Origin: an uncultured Eubacteriales bacterium | Lineage (GTDB): Bacteria > Bacillota > Clostridia > Oscillospirales > Oscillospiraceae | DNA length: 18,573 nt | Reading direction: 5' to 3' | NCBI GenBank assembly: GCA_900551355.1 | Contig: URVR01000011.1 | Coordinates: 1 to 18,573, forward strand | Shown here: positions 6,441 to 12,595 of the stretch, one piece after another | How the letters are laid out: each line of letters begins with the position of its first letter | How positions within the stretch are numbered: the first letter of the stretch is position 1 | Notes under the pieces: model-generated | What the model was told of the DNA's origin: nothing | Databases searched by the model: none | Seen by the model: the letters and a program-made list of their open reading frames with translations, nothing else | Made by a program: the position numbers and the translations under genes

Positions 6441-6614
6441 TTACTCAGCGGGGCTGATAGCGCCGTTGGGGCAGGTATCGCTGCAAGAACCGCAGTCCAG
6501 GCAGGCACCGGCGTCAATCACGTAACGATCATCACCCTGGGAAATAGCGCCCACGGGACATGCGTCTGCGCAAGCACCGCAGCTGACGCAAGCGGAACCG
6601 ATCTGATAAGCCAT
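6441..6614 (-). CDS. 2[4Fe-4S] ferredoxin, clostridial type
   Basis: This 57-aa protein begins MAYQIGSACVSCGACADACP. It has two CxxCxxCxxxCP cluster motifs: C9, C12, C15, C19 in the first half and C38, C41, C44, C48 in the second (ACLDCGSCSDTCPNGAIS). The two halves reflect the ancient ferredoxin duplication, with VGAIS and NGAIS at matching places. It is a soluble low-potential electron carrier for fermentative enzymes such as pyruvate:ferredoxin oxidoreductase and hydrogenases (family knowledge). The length is normal for clostridial ferredoxins. The start ATG lies eight bases after GGAGGT. It is monocistronic with its own promoter and a strong terminator. Confidence 0.96.
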   Translation of the reverse strand: MAYQIGSACVSCGACADACPVGAISQGDDRYVIDAGACLDCGSCSDTCPNGAISPAE

Positions 6615-6644
6615 AGTAGCACCTCCATAAAGATTTGTAAGCCT

Positions 6645-6672
6645 ATTTTATCATGAAAATCTGAAAATGCAA
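6645..6672 (-). promoter_or_regulatory. Promoter of ferredoxin gene
   Basis: On the minus strand, TTGCAT (6667-6672) is separated by 16 bases from TAAAAT (6645-6650), which is preceded by TGA to form an extended -10. The -35 box falls within an AAAATGC/GCATTTT inverted repeat (6664-6681) that may also serve as a weak terminator for the gene upstream. Confidence 0.68.
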
Positions 6673-6734
6673 GAGCATTTTCCACATGTTGAAAAACTGG
6701 CAGAGCTGGCGGTCATTGGGGCCGCAGCCCGCCG

Positions 6735-7490
6735 TTACATGCCGGTGCAGACCATGTACAGCAGCGCTGCTGCCTCCCGCGCCCAGTAGCCGGCGGTGAG
6801 AAACCACGGACTGGCGCAGCCCGCGGCGTAGGGCGTCAGCCCCTCCCGCTCCGCCCAGATGGCGGCGCGCAGCTGGTGGAAGTTGTCGGAGGCAATGACC
6901 ACCGCCGTGGGCATCCCCTCCTCCCGTATGACGGCGGCGGAGAACGCCAGATTCTCCTCCGTGGACTGGGAACGCTCCTCCGTGCGAATGCGGGCCGGGT
7001 CGATGCCCATGGACACCAGCGTATCCCGGATGCACCGCGCCTCGGTGTCCGGCTCCCGGTCGTTCTGCCCGCCGGAGGCCACGCACACCGCGTCGGGATG
7101 ATCGGTCAGATAGTCACAGGCCGCCCGGATGCGGTTTTGCAGCATCAGGCTGGGCCGTCCGTCCGGCAGCACCTGGCAGCCCAGCACAACGACGGTGCAG
7201 GCCGCGTCCTCCGGGGGGCGGTTCATGGCGGCGGAGGCCATTTTGCCCAGCGTTACCAGAATAGCCGTGGCGCACACCGCCGCCAGCAGGCTCACCGTCC
7301 GGCGCAGCCACCGGGGCCGCAGCAGGCGGCGGAAGAGATCCGGCCAGAGCAGCACCGCCGCCGCCAGCAGCAGCACCGCCGCCGGCCAGAGCATGCCGAA
7401 ATGCAGGATACCGCCAAAGACCGGCAGCAGGAAGAACACCGCCAGCGCGATGCACAGTCCGGCGGCGATCCGGGCAAGGGTACGCTTCAT
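6735..7490 (-). CDS. YdcF/SanA family (DUF218) membrane protein
   Basis: This 251-aa protein has three hydrophobic helices near 8-26, 32-49 and 66-83, then a DUF218 domain. Conserved family segments are VVLGCQV (101-107), GRPSLMLQNRIRAA (111-124), SGGQ (140-142 region), the TEARCIRDTLVSMGID stretch (149-164), ERSQSTEEN (162-170) and the SDNFHQLRA stretch (191-199) with its conserved His and Arg. Family members such as SanA and YdcF are linked to envelope-barrier function or nucleotide binding, but the reaction is not established. The start ATG lies one base after the udk stop, with GGAG inside the end of udk, so the two genes are translationally linked. Confidence 0.88.
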   Translation of the reverse strand: MKRTLARIAAGLCIALAVFFLLPVFGGILHFGMLWPAAVLLLAAAVLLWPDLFRRLLRPRWLRRTVSLLAAVCATAILVTLGKMASAAMNRPPEDAACTVVVLGCQVLPDGRPSLMLQNRIRAACDYLTDHPDAVCVASGGQNDREPDTEARCIRDTLVSMGIDPARIRTEERSQSTEENLAFSAAVIREEGMPTAVVIASDNFHQLRAAIWAEREGLTPYAAGCASPWFLTAGYWAREAAALLYMVCTGM

Positions 7491-7491
7491 A

Positions 7492-8106
7492 TCAGTTCTC
7501 CGAAATGTGGTTGGCGATGCGCTGCATGATCATGTCCAGCGCCACCAGGTTGTGGCCGCCCTCCAGCACGATGATGTCCGCGAACTTGCGGGTCGGCTCC
7601 ACGAACTGCTCATGCATGGGCTTCACCGTGGTGAGGTACTGGGTCACCACCGACTCCAGCGAGCGGCCCCGCTCCTCCACGTCCCACAGGGCGCGGCGGA
7701 GGATGCGGACGTCGGCGTCCGTCTCCACGAAGATCTTGATGTCCAGCAGGTCACGCAGCTCCTTGTTCTGGAAGATGAGGATGCCCTCCACGATCACCAC
7801 CTTGGTGGGCCGTACCTCCACCGTCTGGTCGGTACGGTTGTGGATGGCGTAGTCGTACACCGGGCAGTGGATGGTCTCGCCCCGCTTCAGCGCCTTCAGG
7901 TCGGCAATCATCAGATCGGTGTCGAAGGCGGCGGGGTGGTCGTAGTTCTGCTGGCACCGCTCCTCGAAGGGACGGTCCTGCCGCTTGTAGTAGTTGTCGT
8001 GGTGTACCACGCTGATGTCGCTGCCGAACCGGGCGGCCAGATGCTCGGTGAGCGTGGTCTTGCCGCTGCCGGTGCCGCCGGCGATGCCGATGAAAATGGT
8101 GTTCAT
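7492..8106 (-). CDS. udk: Uridine kinase (uridine/cytidine kinase)
   Basis: Uridine kinase uses ATP or GTP to phosphorylate uridine and cytidine in pyrimidine salvage. The 204-aa product has Walker A GGTGSGKTT (10-18), the acceptor-base segment DNYY (37-40) and the nucleoside-binding YDYAIHNR (84-91). It also has the strand VVIVEGILIF and the lid-like arginine stretch RILRRALWDVEERGR. The length fits the family's ~205-215 aa. An ATG 60 bases upstream is rejected because it overlaps the -35 box; ATG 8106 follows GGGAGGA at normal spacing and starts the conserved MNTIFIGIAG. It is first in an operon with the DUF218 gene. Confidence 0.96.
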   Translation of the reverse strand: MNTIFIGIAGGTGSGKTTLTEHLAARFGSDISVVHHDNYYKRQDRPFEERCQQNYDHPAAFDTDLMIADLKALKRGETIHCPVYDYAIHNRTDQTVEVRPTKVVIVEGILIFQNKELRDLLDIKIFVETDADVRILRRALWDVEERGRSLESVVTQYLTTVKPMHEQFVEPTRKFADIIVLEGGHNLVALDMIMQRIANHISEN

Positions 8107-8137
8107 GTCCCGCATCCTCCCAAATATTCTGCCCCCT

Positions 8138-8166
8138 ATTATAGAAAATGCAGGCAGGAAAAGCAA
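8138..8166 (-). promoter_or_regulatory. Sigma-A-type promoter of udk operon
   Basis: On the minus strand, TTGCTT (8161-8166) is separated by 17 bases from a perfect TATAAT (8138-8143), about 30 bases before the udk ATG. This placement decides the udk start. Confidence 0.85.
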
Positions 8167-8216
8167 GCGGCGGGGCGGCGCGCTTGTAAAAAAAACATGA
8201 ATTTCGGCGATAGCGG

Positions 8217-8245
8217 TTGACGCGGGCGGCGAAAATGGGTATTAT
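8217..8245 (+). promoter_or_regulatory. Promoter of zinc-ribbon/BIG2 gene
   Basis: TTGACG (8217-8222), a 17-base spacer and TATTAT (8240-8245) precede the ATG at 8278. They diverge from the udk promoter. Confidence 0.8.
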
Positions 8246-8277
8246 GTAAAATAGATTTTTTCCCGGGAGGTTTTCAT

Positions 8278-9219
8278 ATGAGCTTGATCAAGTGCAGACG
8301 GTGCGGAGAAATGTTCTCCGACAGCTATAAGACCTGCCCCTTCTGCGAGGAGGACGACGCCTATTACGGCGGCCGCGTGAAGAAGCGCCGCAGCCGCCGG
8401 GCCGAGGCGCCCCGCCGCAAGGCCCCCAGCATCCTGGGACCCGTGGTGGTGCTGGTGCTGATCCTGCTGGTGCTGCTGGTGGTGTGGCTGCTGTTCGGCG
8501 AGAAGATCAAGACCGCCATCGTGGGCGAAAAGCCTCCCATCACGGACGTGACGCCCACGCCGGATCCCGTGACCCCCGATCCCGTGACGCCGGCGGCCAC
8601 CATCTCCCTGAACCGTGCCGTGCTGGCGCTGGACGTGGGTGAGAAGGAGACGCTGAAGGTCAACGAGGAGACGGAGGAGACCTGCACCTGGAGCAGCAGC
8701 GATCCCACTGTGGCCACCGTCAGCGACAGCGGCGAGGTCACGGCGCTGGCCGCGGGCAACGCCGTCATTACCGCCAAGGTGGGCGACGCCGAGGCGACGT
8801 GTAGCCTGACGGTGAAGGACGCCGGGGACAGCACCACGACGCCGGACAACAATACCACAACGCCCGACAACAACACCAAGCCCAATAACAACACCAAGCC
8901 CAATAACAACACTTCCACCACGGTGGATGTCAGCAAGCTGGTCATCACCGCCACGTCCGAGTACGGCTATACCGGTGAGCTGGCCGCTACCGGTGAGCCG
9001 GGCGAGTTTGAGATGACCACCACGAAGGGGGAGGTCTGGACGCTGGGCGTCAAGGGCACCACCGCCGCGGTGAAGTGGAGCATCGACGGCGACAGCAGCG
9101 GCGTATGCACGCTGGAGGGCGACAAGCTCACCGTCACCGGCACCACCAGCGGACGGTACGCCACCGTCGTCGGCACGGTGGGCGGCGGCACCATCAAGGC
9201 CTACATCCGCATCCGCTGA
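8278..9219 (+). CDS. Zinc-ribbon, single-TM, BIG2-domain envelope protein
   Basis: This 313-aa protein has a clear modular layout. An N-terminal zinc ribbon carries C6, C9, C20 and C23 (KCRRCGEMF and KTCPFC). A basic stretch at 34-48 is followed by one strong transmembrane helix (about 51-74) and a Thr/Pro linker with PDPVTP repeats. A BIG2-like Ig fold (about 108-179) shows the family signature SSDPTVATVSDSGEVTALAAG. An Asn/Thr-rich repeat linker (186-211) leads to a C-terminal beta-rich domain (about 215-313). The basic stretch on the ribbon side predicts the ribbon in the cytoplasm and the Ig domain outside. Function is unknown; a surface-adhesion or wall-sensing role is inference. The ATG follows GGGAGG. 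It is monocistronic, ending at the hairpin 9246-9277. Confidence 0.85.
   Translation: MSLIKCRRCGEMFSDSYKTCPFCEEDDAYYGGRVKKRRSRRAEAPRRKAPSILGPVVVLVLILLVLLVVWLLFGEKIKTAIVGEKPPITDVTPTPDPVTPDPVTPAATISLNRAVLALDVGEKETLKVNEETEETCTWSSSDPTVATVSDSGEVTALAAGNAVITAKVGDAEATCSLTVKDAGDSTTTPDNNTTTPDNNTKPNNNTKPNNNTSTTVDVSKLVITATSEYGYTGELAATGEPGEFEMTTTKGEVWTLGVKGTTAAVKWSIDGDSSGVCTLEGDKLTVTGTTSGRYATVVGTVGGGTIKAYIRIR
8833..8910 (+). repeat. In-frame tandem repeats in Asn/Thr linker
   Basis: Two 21-base units (8833-8853, 8854-8874) encode TTTPDNN twice, followed by two identical 18-base units (8875-8892, 8893-8910) encoding TKPNNN twice. All keep frame, so copy number can change without breaking the protein. They form the flexible linker between the Ig domain and the C-terminal domain. 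Confidence 0.9.
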
Positions 9220-9245
9220 CCGATACCGCAGAAACTGCATAGCGA

Positions 9246-9277
9246 GGGCGGGCCGTTTCAAGCGGCCCGCCCTTTTT
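9246..9277 (+). terminator. Intrinsic terminator
   Basis: A perfect 10-bp GC stem GGGCGGGCCG/CGGCCCGCCC (9246-9255, 9263-9272) with loop TTTCAAG is followed by TTTTT (9273-9277). It ends the zinc-ribbon/BIG2 transcript. Confidence 0.93.
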
Positions 9278-9290
9278 GCGGAAGAAGGCT

Positions 9291-9320
9291 TTGACGGCGG
9301 CGGGGGCGTCGTGCTACACT
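9291..9320 (+). promoter_or_regulatory. Promoter of yabB-rsmI operon
   Basis: TTGACG (9291-9296), an 18-base spacer and TACACT (9315-9320) lie just before the GGAGG of the gene at 9342. The transcript would begin near 9327, which excludes an in-frame ATG at 9276 as the start. Confidence 0.75.
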
Positions 9321-9341
9321 GTACGAAAAAGGAGGCGGCGT

Positions 9342-10064
9342 ATGGAACGATGGGATACCCTGTGGCCCGGCGGCTGGACGTTCTGCTTCGGCGACGGCGC
9401 GTTCAAGCCCTCCACCGACTCGTTCCTGCTGGGCGGCTTCCCGCCGCTGCGGCAGGGCTGGCGGGTCTGCGATCTGGGCGCCGGCACGGGGCTTCTGGGG
9501 CTTCTGCTGCTGGCGCGGGAGCCGGCGCTTACCGTCACCGGGCTGGAGCTGTCCCCGGCGGCCTGCGCTCTGGCGGCGCGGACGGCGGCAGCCAATGGCC
9601 TGACGGACCGTCTGACCACGCTGCCCTGCGACCTGCGGCAGCGCAGTCAGCTGCCTCCGGCGGGCAGCTTCGATCTGGCGGTGTCCAACCCGCCCTACTT
9701 CCCCGCCGGCGGCGGCAGGGCCGCAGCGGGCAGCCGGGGCGATGCCCGGTCGGAGCTGACATGCACCATGGCCCAGCTGTGCGATGCCGCGTCGTACCTG
9801 CTGCGCAGCGGCGGACAGTTCTGCCTCGTATACCGCACGGAGCGGCTGGCGGAGCTGCTGGAGACGCTGCGGCGATACCGGCTGGAGCCGAAGACCCTGC
9901 GGTTCGTCCAGAAAAACGGCACCTCCGCGCCGTCGCTGGTGCTGCTGGCCTGCCGGAAGGACGGGCGCACCGGGCTGACGGTGCAGCCGCCGCTGCTGCT
10001 GCAGAATGCCGACGGCACGGAGACGGAGGAACTGCGGCGCATCTATTTCAAGGATAAGGGGTAA
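9342..10064 (+). CDS. yabB: tRNA1(Val) A37 N6-methyltransferase-like (TrmN6/YabB)
   Basis: This 240-aa Rossmann methyltransferase has SAM motif DLGAGTG (44-50) and the NPPYF motif (116-120) that marks N6-adenine methylation of nucleic acid. Before motif I, FKPSTDSFLLGGF matches the TrmN6/YfiC pattern of a conserved lead-in with a D-ll-g. The known family member methylates A37 of tRNA1(Val); the exact target here is inferred. Directly after it comes rsmI and then an AbrB-type gene, the same neighbours as Bacillus subtilis yabB-yabC-abrB, which supports the call. ATG 9342 follows GGAGG. Confidence 0.88.
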   Translation: MERWDTLWPGGWTFCFGDGAFKPSTDSFLLGGFPPLRQGWRVCDLGAGTGLLGLLLLAREPALTVTGLELSPAACALAARTAAANGLTDRLTTLPCDLRQRSQLPPAGSFDLAVSNPPYFPAGGGRAAAGSRGDARSELTCTMAQLCDAASYLLRSGGQFCLVYRTERLAELLETLRRYRLEPKTLRFVQKNGTSAPSLVLLACRKDGRTGLTVQPPLLLQNADGTETEELRRIYFKDKG

Positions 10065-10069
10065 CACAC

Positions 10070-10897
10070 ATGGCTGGTATGCTGTATCTGGTGGCCACGC
10101 CCATCGGTAATCTGGGGGATCTCTCCCCCCGTGCCGTGGAGACGCTGGCCGGGGCGGATTTCATCGCCGCCGAGGACACGCGGGTGTCCGTGAAGCTGCT
10201 GAATCACTTCGACATCAAGAAGCCGCTGGTCAGCTATCATGAGCACAACCGGGCGGCGGCGGGGCAGGCCATCCTGACCCGGCTGCTGGGCGGTGAGATC
10301 TGCGCGCTGGTGACGGACGCCGGCACCCCGGCCATCAGCGACCCGGGGCAGGAGCTGGTGGCGCTGTGCGCCGAAAACGGCGTGACGGTGCAGGCCATCC
10401 CCGGCTGCTGCGCCGCCATCGCGGCGCTGGCGGTGTCCGGGCTGGACACCCGGCGGTTCACCTTCGAGGGCTTCCTGCCCTCCGGAAAGAAGGAGCGCCG
10501 CATGGCGCTGGAGGAGCTGACCGGCGAGGCGCGCACCATGGTGTTCCACGAGGCGCCCCACCGGCTCCGGGCCACGCTGGCGGACATGGCGGAGGTGCTG
10601 GGCGACCGCCCCGTCGCCCTGTGCCGGGAGCTGACAAAGCTCCACGAGGACACCGTCCGCACCACGCTGGCCCAGGCCGCCGCCTACTACGCCGCCAACG
10701 AGCCGCGGGGCGAATATGTGCTGGTGGTGGCGGGCCGTGAGAAGCAGCAGGGCCCCCAGCTGACGCTGGAGCAGGGCGTGGAGCGGGTGCTGCGGCTGCG
10801 GGAGGACGGCATGCGGATGAAGGACGCCGTCCGGCAGGTGGCCGATGACACCGGCCTGAGCCGCAACGACCTGTACGATGCGGCGCTGAAGCGCTGA
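10070..10897 (+). CDS. rsmI: 16S rRNA (cytidine1402-2'-O)-methyltransferase
   Basis: RsmI adds the 2'-O-methyl group to C1402 in the decoding centre of 16S rRNA. The 275-aa product has the tetrapyrrole-methylase fold with family motifs VATPIGNLGDLSPRA (8-22), AEDTR (34-38), SYHEHN (55-60) and VTDAGTPAISDPG (81-93). The usual C-terminal helical extension ends GLSRNDLYDAALKR. The length is normal (~280). The start lies five bases after the yabB stop, with AAGGGG overlapping the end of yabB, so the two form one operon. A hairpin with a T-run follows. Confidence 0.96.
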   Translation: MAGMLYLVATPIGNLGDLSPRAVETLAGADFIAAEDTRVSVKLLNHFDIKKPLVSYHEHNRAAAGQAILTRLLGGEICALVTDAGTPAISDPGQELVALCAENGVTVQAIPGCCAAIAALAVSGLDTRRFTFEGFLPSGKKERRMALEELTGEARTMVFHEAPHRLRATLADMAEVLGDRPVALCRELTKLHEDTVRTTLAQAAAYYAANEPRGEYVLVVAGREKQQGPQLTLEQGVERVLRLREDGMRMKDAVRQVADDTGLSRNDLYDAALKR

Positions 10898-10922
10898 GCC
10901 GCGTCCATTACGCAGAAGATGT

Positions 10923-10964
10923 AAAAATACCTGCGCAGCAGAATTGCCGTGCAGGTATTTTTAT
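10923..10964. terminator. Intrinsic terminator between rsmI and AbrB-type gene
   Basis: AAAAATACCTGC (10923-10934) pairs with GCAGGTATTTTT (10951-10962), 12 bp around a 16-base loop, with A- and T-runs in the outer stem. It can end rsmI (+) and possibly the convergent AbrB-type transcript (-). Confidence 0.88.
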
Positions 10965-10997
10965 GCATTTTTGCATGTTTTCCTACATTTTTGCGGA

Positions 10998-11035
10998 ATA
11001 TAATAGCACCGGTAACGTTTCCAGCACTATTATAT
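10998..11035. repeat. 9-bp inverted repeat after AbrB-type gene
   Basis: ATATAATAG (10998-11006) and CTATTATAT (11027-11035) are perfect inverted copies 20 bases apart, immediately after the AbrB-type stop codon. It has no T-run, and each arm also contains TATAAT. It could be an RNA 3' hairpin, a protein site or a pair of outward promoter elements; the role is undetermined. Confidence 0.5.
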
Positions 11036-11037
11036 GG

Positions 11038-11283
11038 TCAGGCGTCTTCGCGAAGCTCCCTCAAACACTTCGCGCAGACATTCTTCCCGTGGAACACCGA
11101 CACGTCCTTGGCGCCATCACAGAAGATGCAGCTGGGCCGATACTTCTTGAGGATGATCGACGATCCCTCAACATAGATCTCCAGTGCGTCCTTTTCCGCG
11201 ATGTCCAGCGTCCGGCGCAGCTCGATGGGCAGCACGATACGGCCCAGCTCGTCCACGCGTCTGACGATCCCCGTCGCTTTCAC
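11038..11283 (-). CDS. AbrB/SpoVT-family regulator with Cys4 C-terminal tail
   Basis: This 81-aa regulator has an N-terminal SpoVT/AbrB swapped-hairpin DNA-binding domain (about 3-50), with the signature GIVRRVDELGRIVLPIELRR. After it, CIFC (52-55) and CAKC (70-73) form a likely zinc-binding hook, a C-terminal variant common in clostridial AbrB-like proteins and absent from B. subtilis AbrB. AbrB-type proteins are transition-state regulators binding A/T-rich promoters as tetramers. The start codon is GTG, seven bases after GGGGGGA; no better ATG exists. It faces yabB-rsmI tail to tail and is divergent from spmAB, sharing their 167-base intergenic region. Confidence 0.92.
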   Translation of the reverse strand: MKATGIVRRVDELGRIVLPIELRRTLDIAEKDALEIYVEGSSIILKKYRPSCIFCDGAKDVSVFHGKNVCAKCLRELREDA

Positions 11284-11336
11284 TGTGGAATCCCCCCTAT
11301 GCAGTTGTTACAAATGTGCGTACGATAGATGGCTGT

Positions 11337-11365
11337 ATTATGACACATTTTGCCAATTCTGTCAA
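11337..11365 (-). promoter_or_regulatory. Sigma-A-type promoter of AbrB-type gene
   Basis: On the minus strand, a perfect TTGACA (11360-11365) is separated by 17 bases from CATAAT (11337-11342), about 55 bases before the GTG start. Confidence 0.85.
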
Positions 11366-11397
11366 CCGCTGTTCGTCAAAAAGCCGCGTGATTCCGC

Positions 11398-11426
11398 AAA
11401 TAATGTGCAGCGCCCCCGCATACGAT
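11398..11426 (+). promoter_or_regulatory. Candidate sigma-E (sporulation) promoter of spmAB
   Basis: CATACGAT (11419-11426) differs by one base from the sigma-E -10 consensus CATACAMT (M = A or C). It lies 14 bases after AAATAAT (11398-11404), a partial match to the -35 element. The predicted start near 11433 is just before the spmA GGAGGT. No sigma-A-type promoter is visible for spmA, and spmAB is under sigma-E in B. subtilis. Confidence 0.6.
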
Positions 11427-11450
11427 GTTCCGGTGCGGGAGGTGATGTGC

Positions 11451-12029
11451 ATGACGATGGCCATTGTGTGGACGCTGTTCGTCACCGCGTCGCTGGTGTG
11501 CGGCGCGGTGTACGGCACGCTGGGGGACGTGACGGCGGCGGCTATGGAGGGCGCGTCCGCCGCGGTGGAGCTGACGCTGTCCATGGCGGGGGCACTGTGC
11601 CTGTGGTCGGGGGTCATGACGGTGCTGGAGCGGGGCGGCCTGACGGAGGGGCTGGCCCGGCTGTTCCGCCCGCTGCTGCGGCGCATCCTGCCGCGGGCCA
11701 GCCGGGACCCGGACACGCTGGCGGCGGTGTCGGCCAACGTGTCCGCCAATCTGCTGGGTCTGGGCAACGCCGCCACACCCCTGGGCATCCGGGCGGCCCA
11801 GCGCATGGCGGTGGGCTGCGGCGGCACCGCCAGCGACGAGCTGTGCCGACTGGTGGTGCTGAACACCGCGTCCATCCAGCTGCTGCCCACCACCGTGGCC
11901 GCCGTCCGCAGTGCCCAGGGCTGCGCTGCACCGCTGGACATCCTGCCGGCGGTGTGGCTGTCGTCGGTGCTGTCGGTGTCGGCGGGGCTGCTGATGGCCC
12001 GGCTGCTGCAGCGGATCTGGAGGGCGTAG
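11451..12029 (+). CDS. spmA: Spore maturation protein A
   Basis: SpmA is a mother-cell membrane protein needed for spore core dehydration and normal heat resistance; its transport role is not settled. The 192-aa product is highly hydrophobic. It carries the Gate/nucleoside-recognition region ANVSANLLGLGNAATPLGI (95-113) and the later NTASIQLLPTT stretch typical of SpmA. The length matches B. subtilis SpmA (196 aa). An upstream in-frame ATG at 11316 would add residues that do not look like protein; ATG 11451 sits seven bases after GGAGGT and is preferred over the ATGs at 11445 and 11457. spmB follows after one base. Confidence 0.94.
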   Translation: MTMAIVWTLFVTASLVCGAVYGTLGDVTAAAMEGASAAVELTLSMAGALCLWSGVMTVLERGGLTEGLARLFRPLLRRILPRASRDPDTLAAVSANVSANLLGLGNAATPLGIRAAQRMAVGCGGTASDELCRLVVLNTASIQLLPTTVAAVRSAQGCAAPLDILPAVWLSSVLSVSAGLLMARLLQRIWRA

Positions 12030-12030
12030 C

Positions 12031-12552
12031 ATGGATGTATCCTCTCTCCTGATCCCCCTGCTGCTGACGGCGGCATCCCTGTGGGCGCTGGGGCGGCGGC
12101 TGGATGTGTACGACGCCCTCACCGCCGGGGCGGCGGAGGGGCTGACGGTGCTGCTGCGTATCGTACCGTCCCTTATCGCGCTGCTGACGGCGGTGTACAT
12201 GCTCCGGGCCTCCGGGGCGCTGGCGCTGCTGGCGCGGGTGCTGTCCCCGGTGCTGGAGGCGCTGGGCATCCCGCCGGAGACGGCGGCGCTGCTGCTGGTG
12301 CGGCCGGTATCCGGCTCCGGCGCGCTGGCGGTGGGCAGCGAGCTGATGGCCGCCCACGGCCCTGACAGCTACATCGGACGGTGCGCGGCGGTGATGCTGG
12401 GCTGCACGGAGACTACGTTCTACACCATCGCCGTGTACTTCGGCGCGGCGGGCATCCGCCGCACCCGCTACACCGTGCCGGCGGCGCTTACCGCCGATCT
12501 GGCGGGCTTCATGGCGGCGGCGTGGAGCGTGCGCCTGTTCTTCGGCACATAG
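12031..12552 (+). CDS. spmB: Spore maturation protein B
   Basis: SpmB is the partner of SpmA in spore core dehydration. The 173-aa membrane protein has the conserved LLVRPVSGSGAL (88-99) and a long GCTETTFYTIAVYFGAAGIR segment characteristic of SpmB. The length is normal (~178). GGAGG inside the end of spmA, with a one-base gap to its stop, indicates translational coupling. It ends at a bidirectional hairpin shared with argS. Confidence 0.95.
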   Translation: MDVSSLLIPLLLTAASLWALGRRLDVYDALTAGAAEGLTVLLRIVPSLIALLTAVYMLRASGALALLARVLSPVLEALGIPPETAALLLVRPVSGSGALAVGSELMAAHGPDSYIGRCAAVMLGCTETTFYTIAVYFGAAGIRRTRYTVPAALTADLAGFMAAAWSVRLFFGT

Positions 12553-12553
12553 A

Positions 12554-12586
12554 AAAAGCGCGCATCCCGGCGAGATGCGCGCTTTT
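12554..12586. terminator. Bidirectional terminator between spmB and argS
   Basis: A perfect 13-bp stem AAAAGCGCGCATC/GATGCGCGCTTTT (12554-12566, 12574-12586) surrounds a 7-base loop. A- and T-runs at the outer ends serve both convergent operons. Confidence 0.93.
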
Positions 12587-12595
12587 CGCGGTCTG

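Noticed and set aside
8107..8166. Longer udk start at 8166
   Set aside because: The ATG overlaps the -35 box of the udk promoter, so it would not be transcribed.
8242..9261. A 339-codon minus-strand open frame opposite the zinc-ribbon/BIG2 gene
   Set aside because: The plus strand has promoter, ribosome site, recognised domains and terminator; the minus frame has none.
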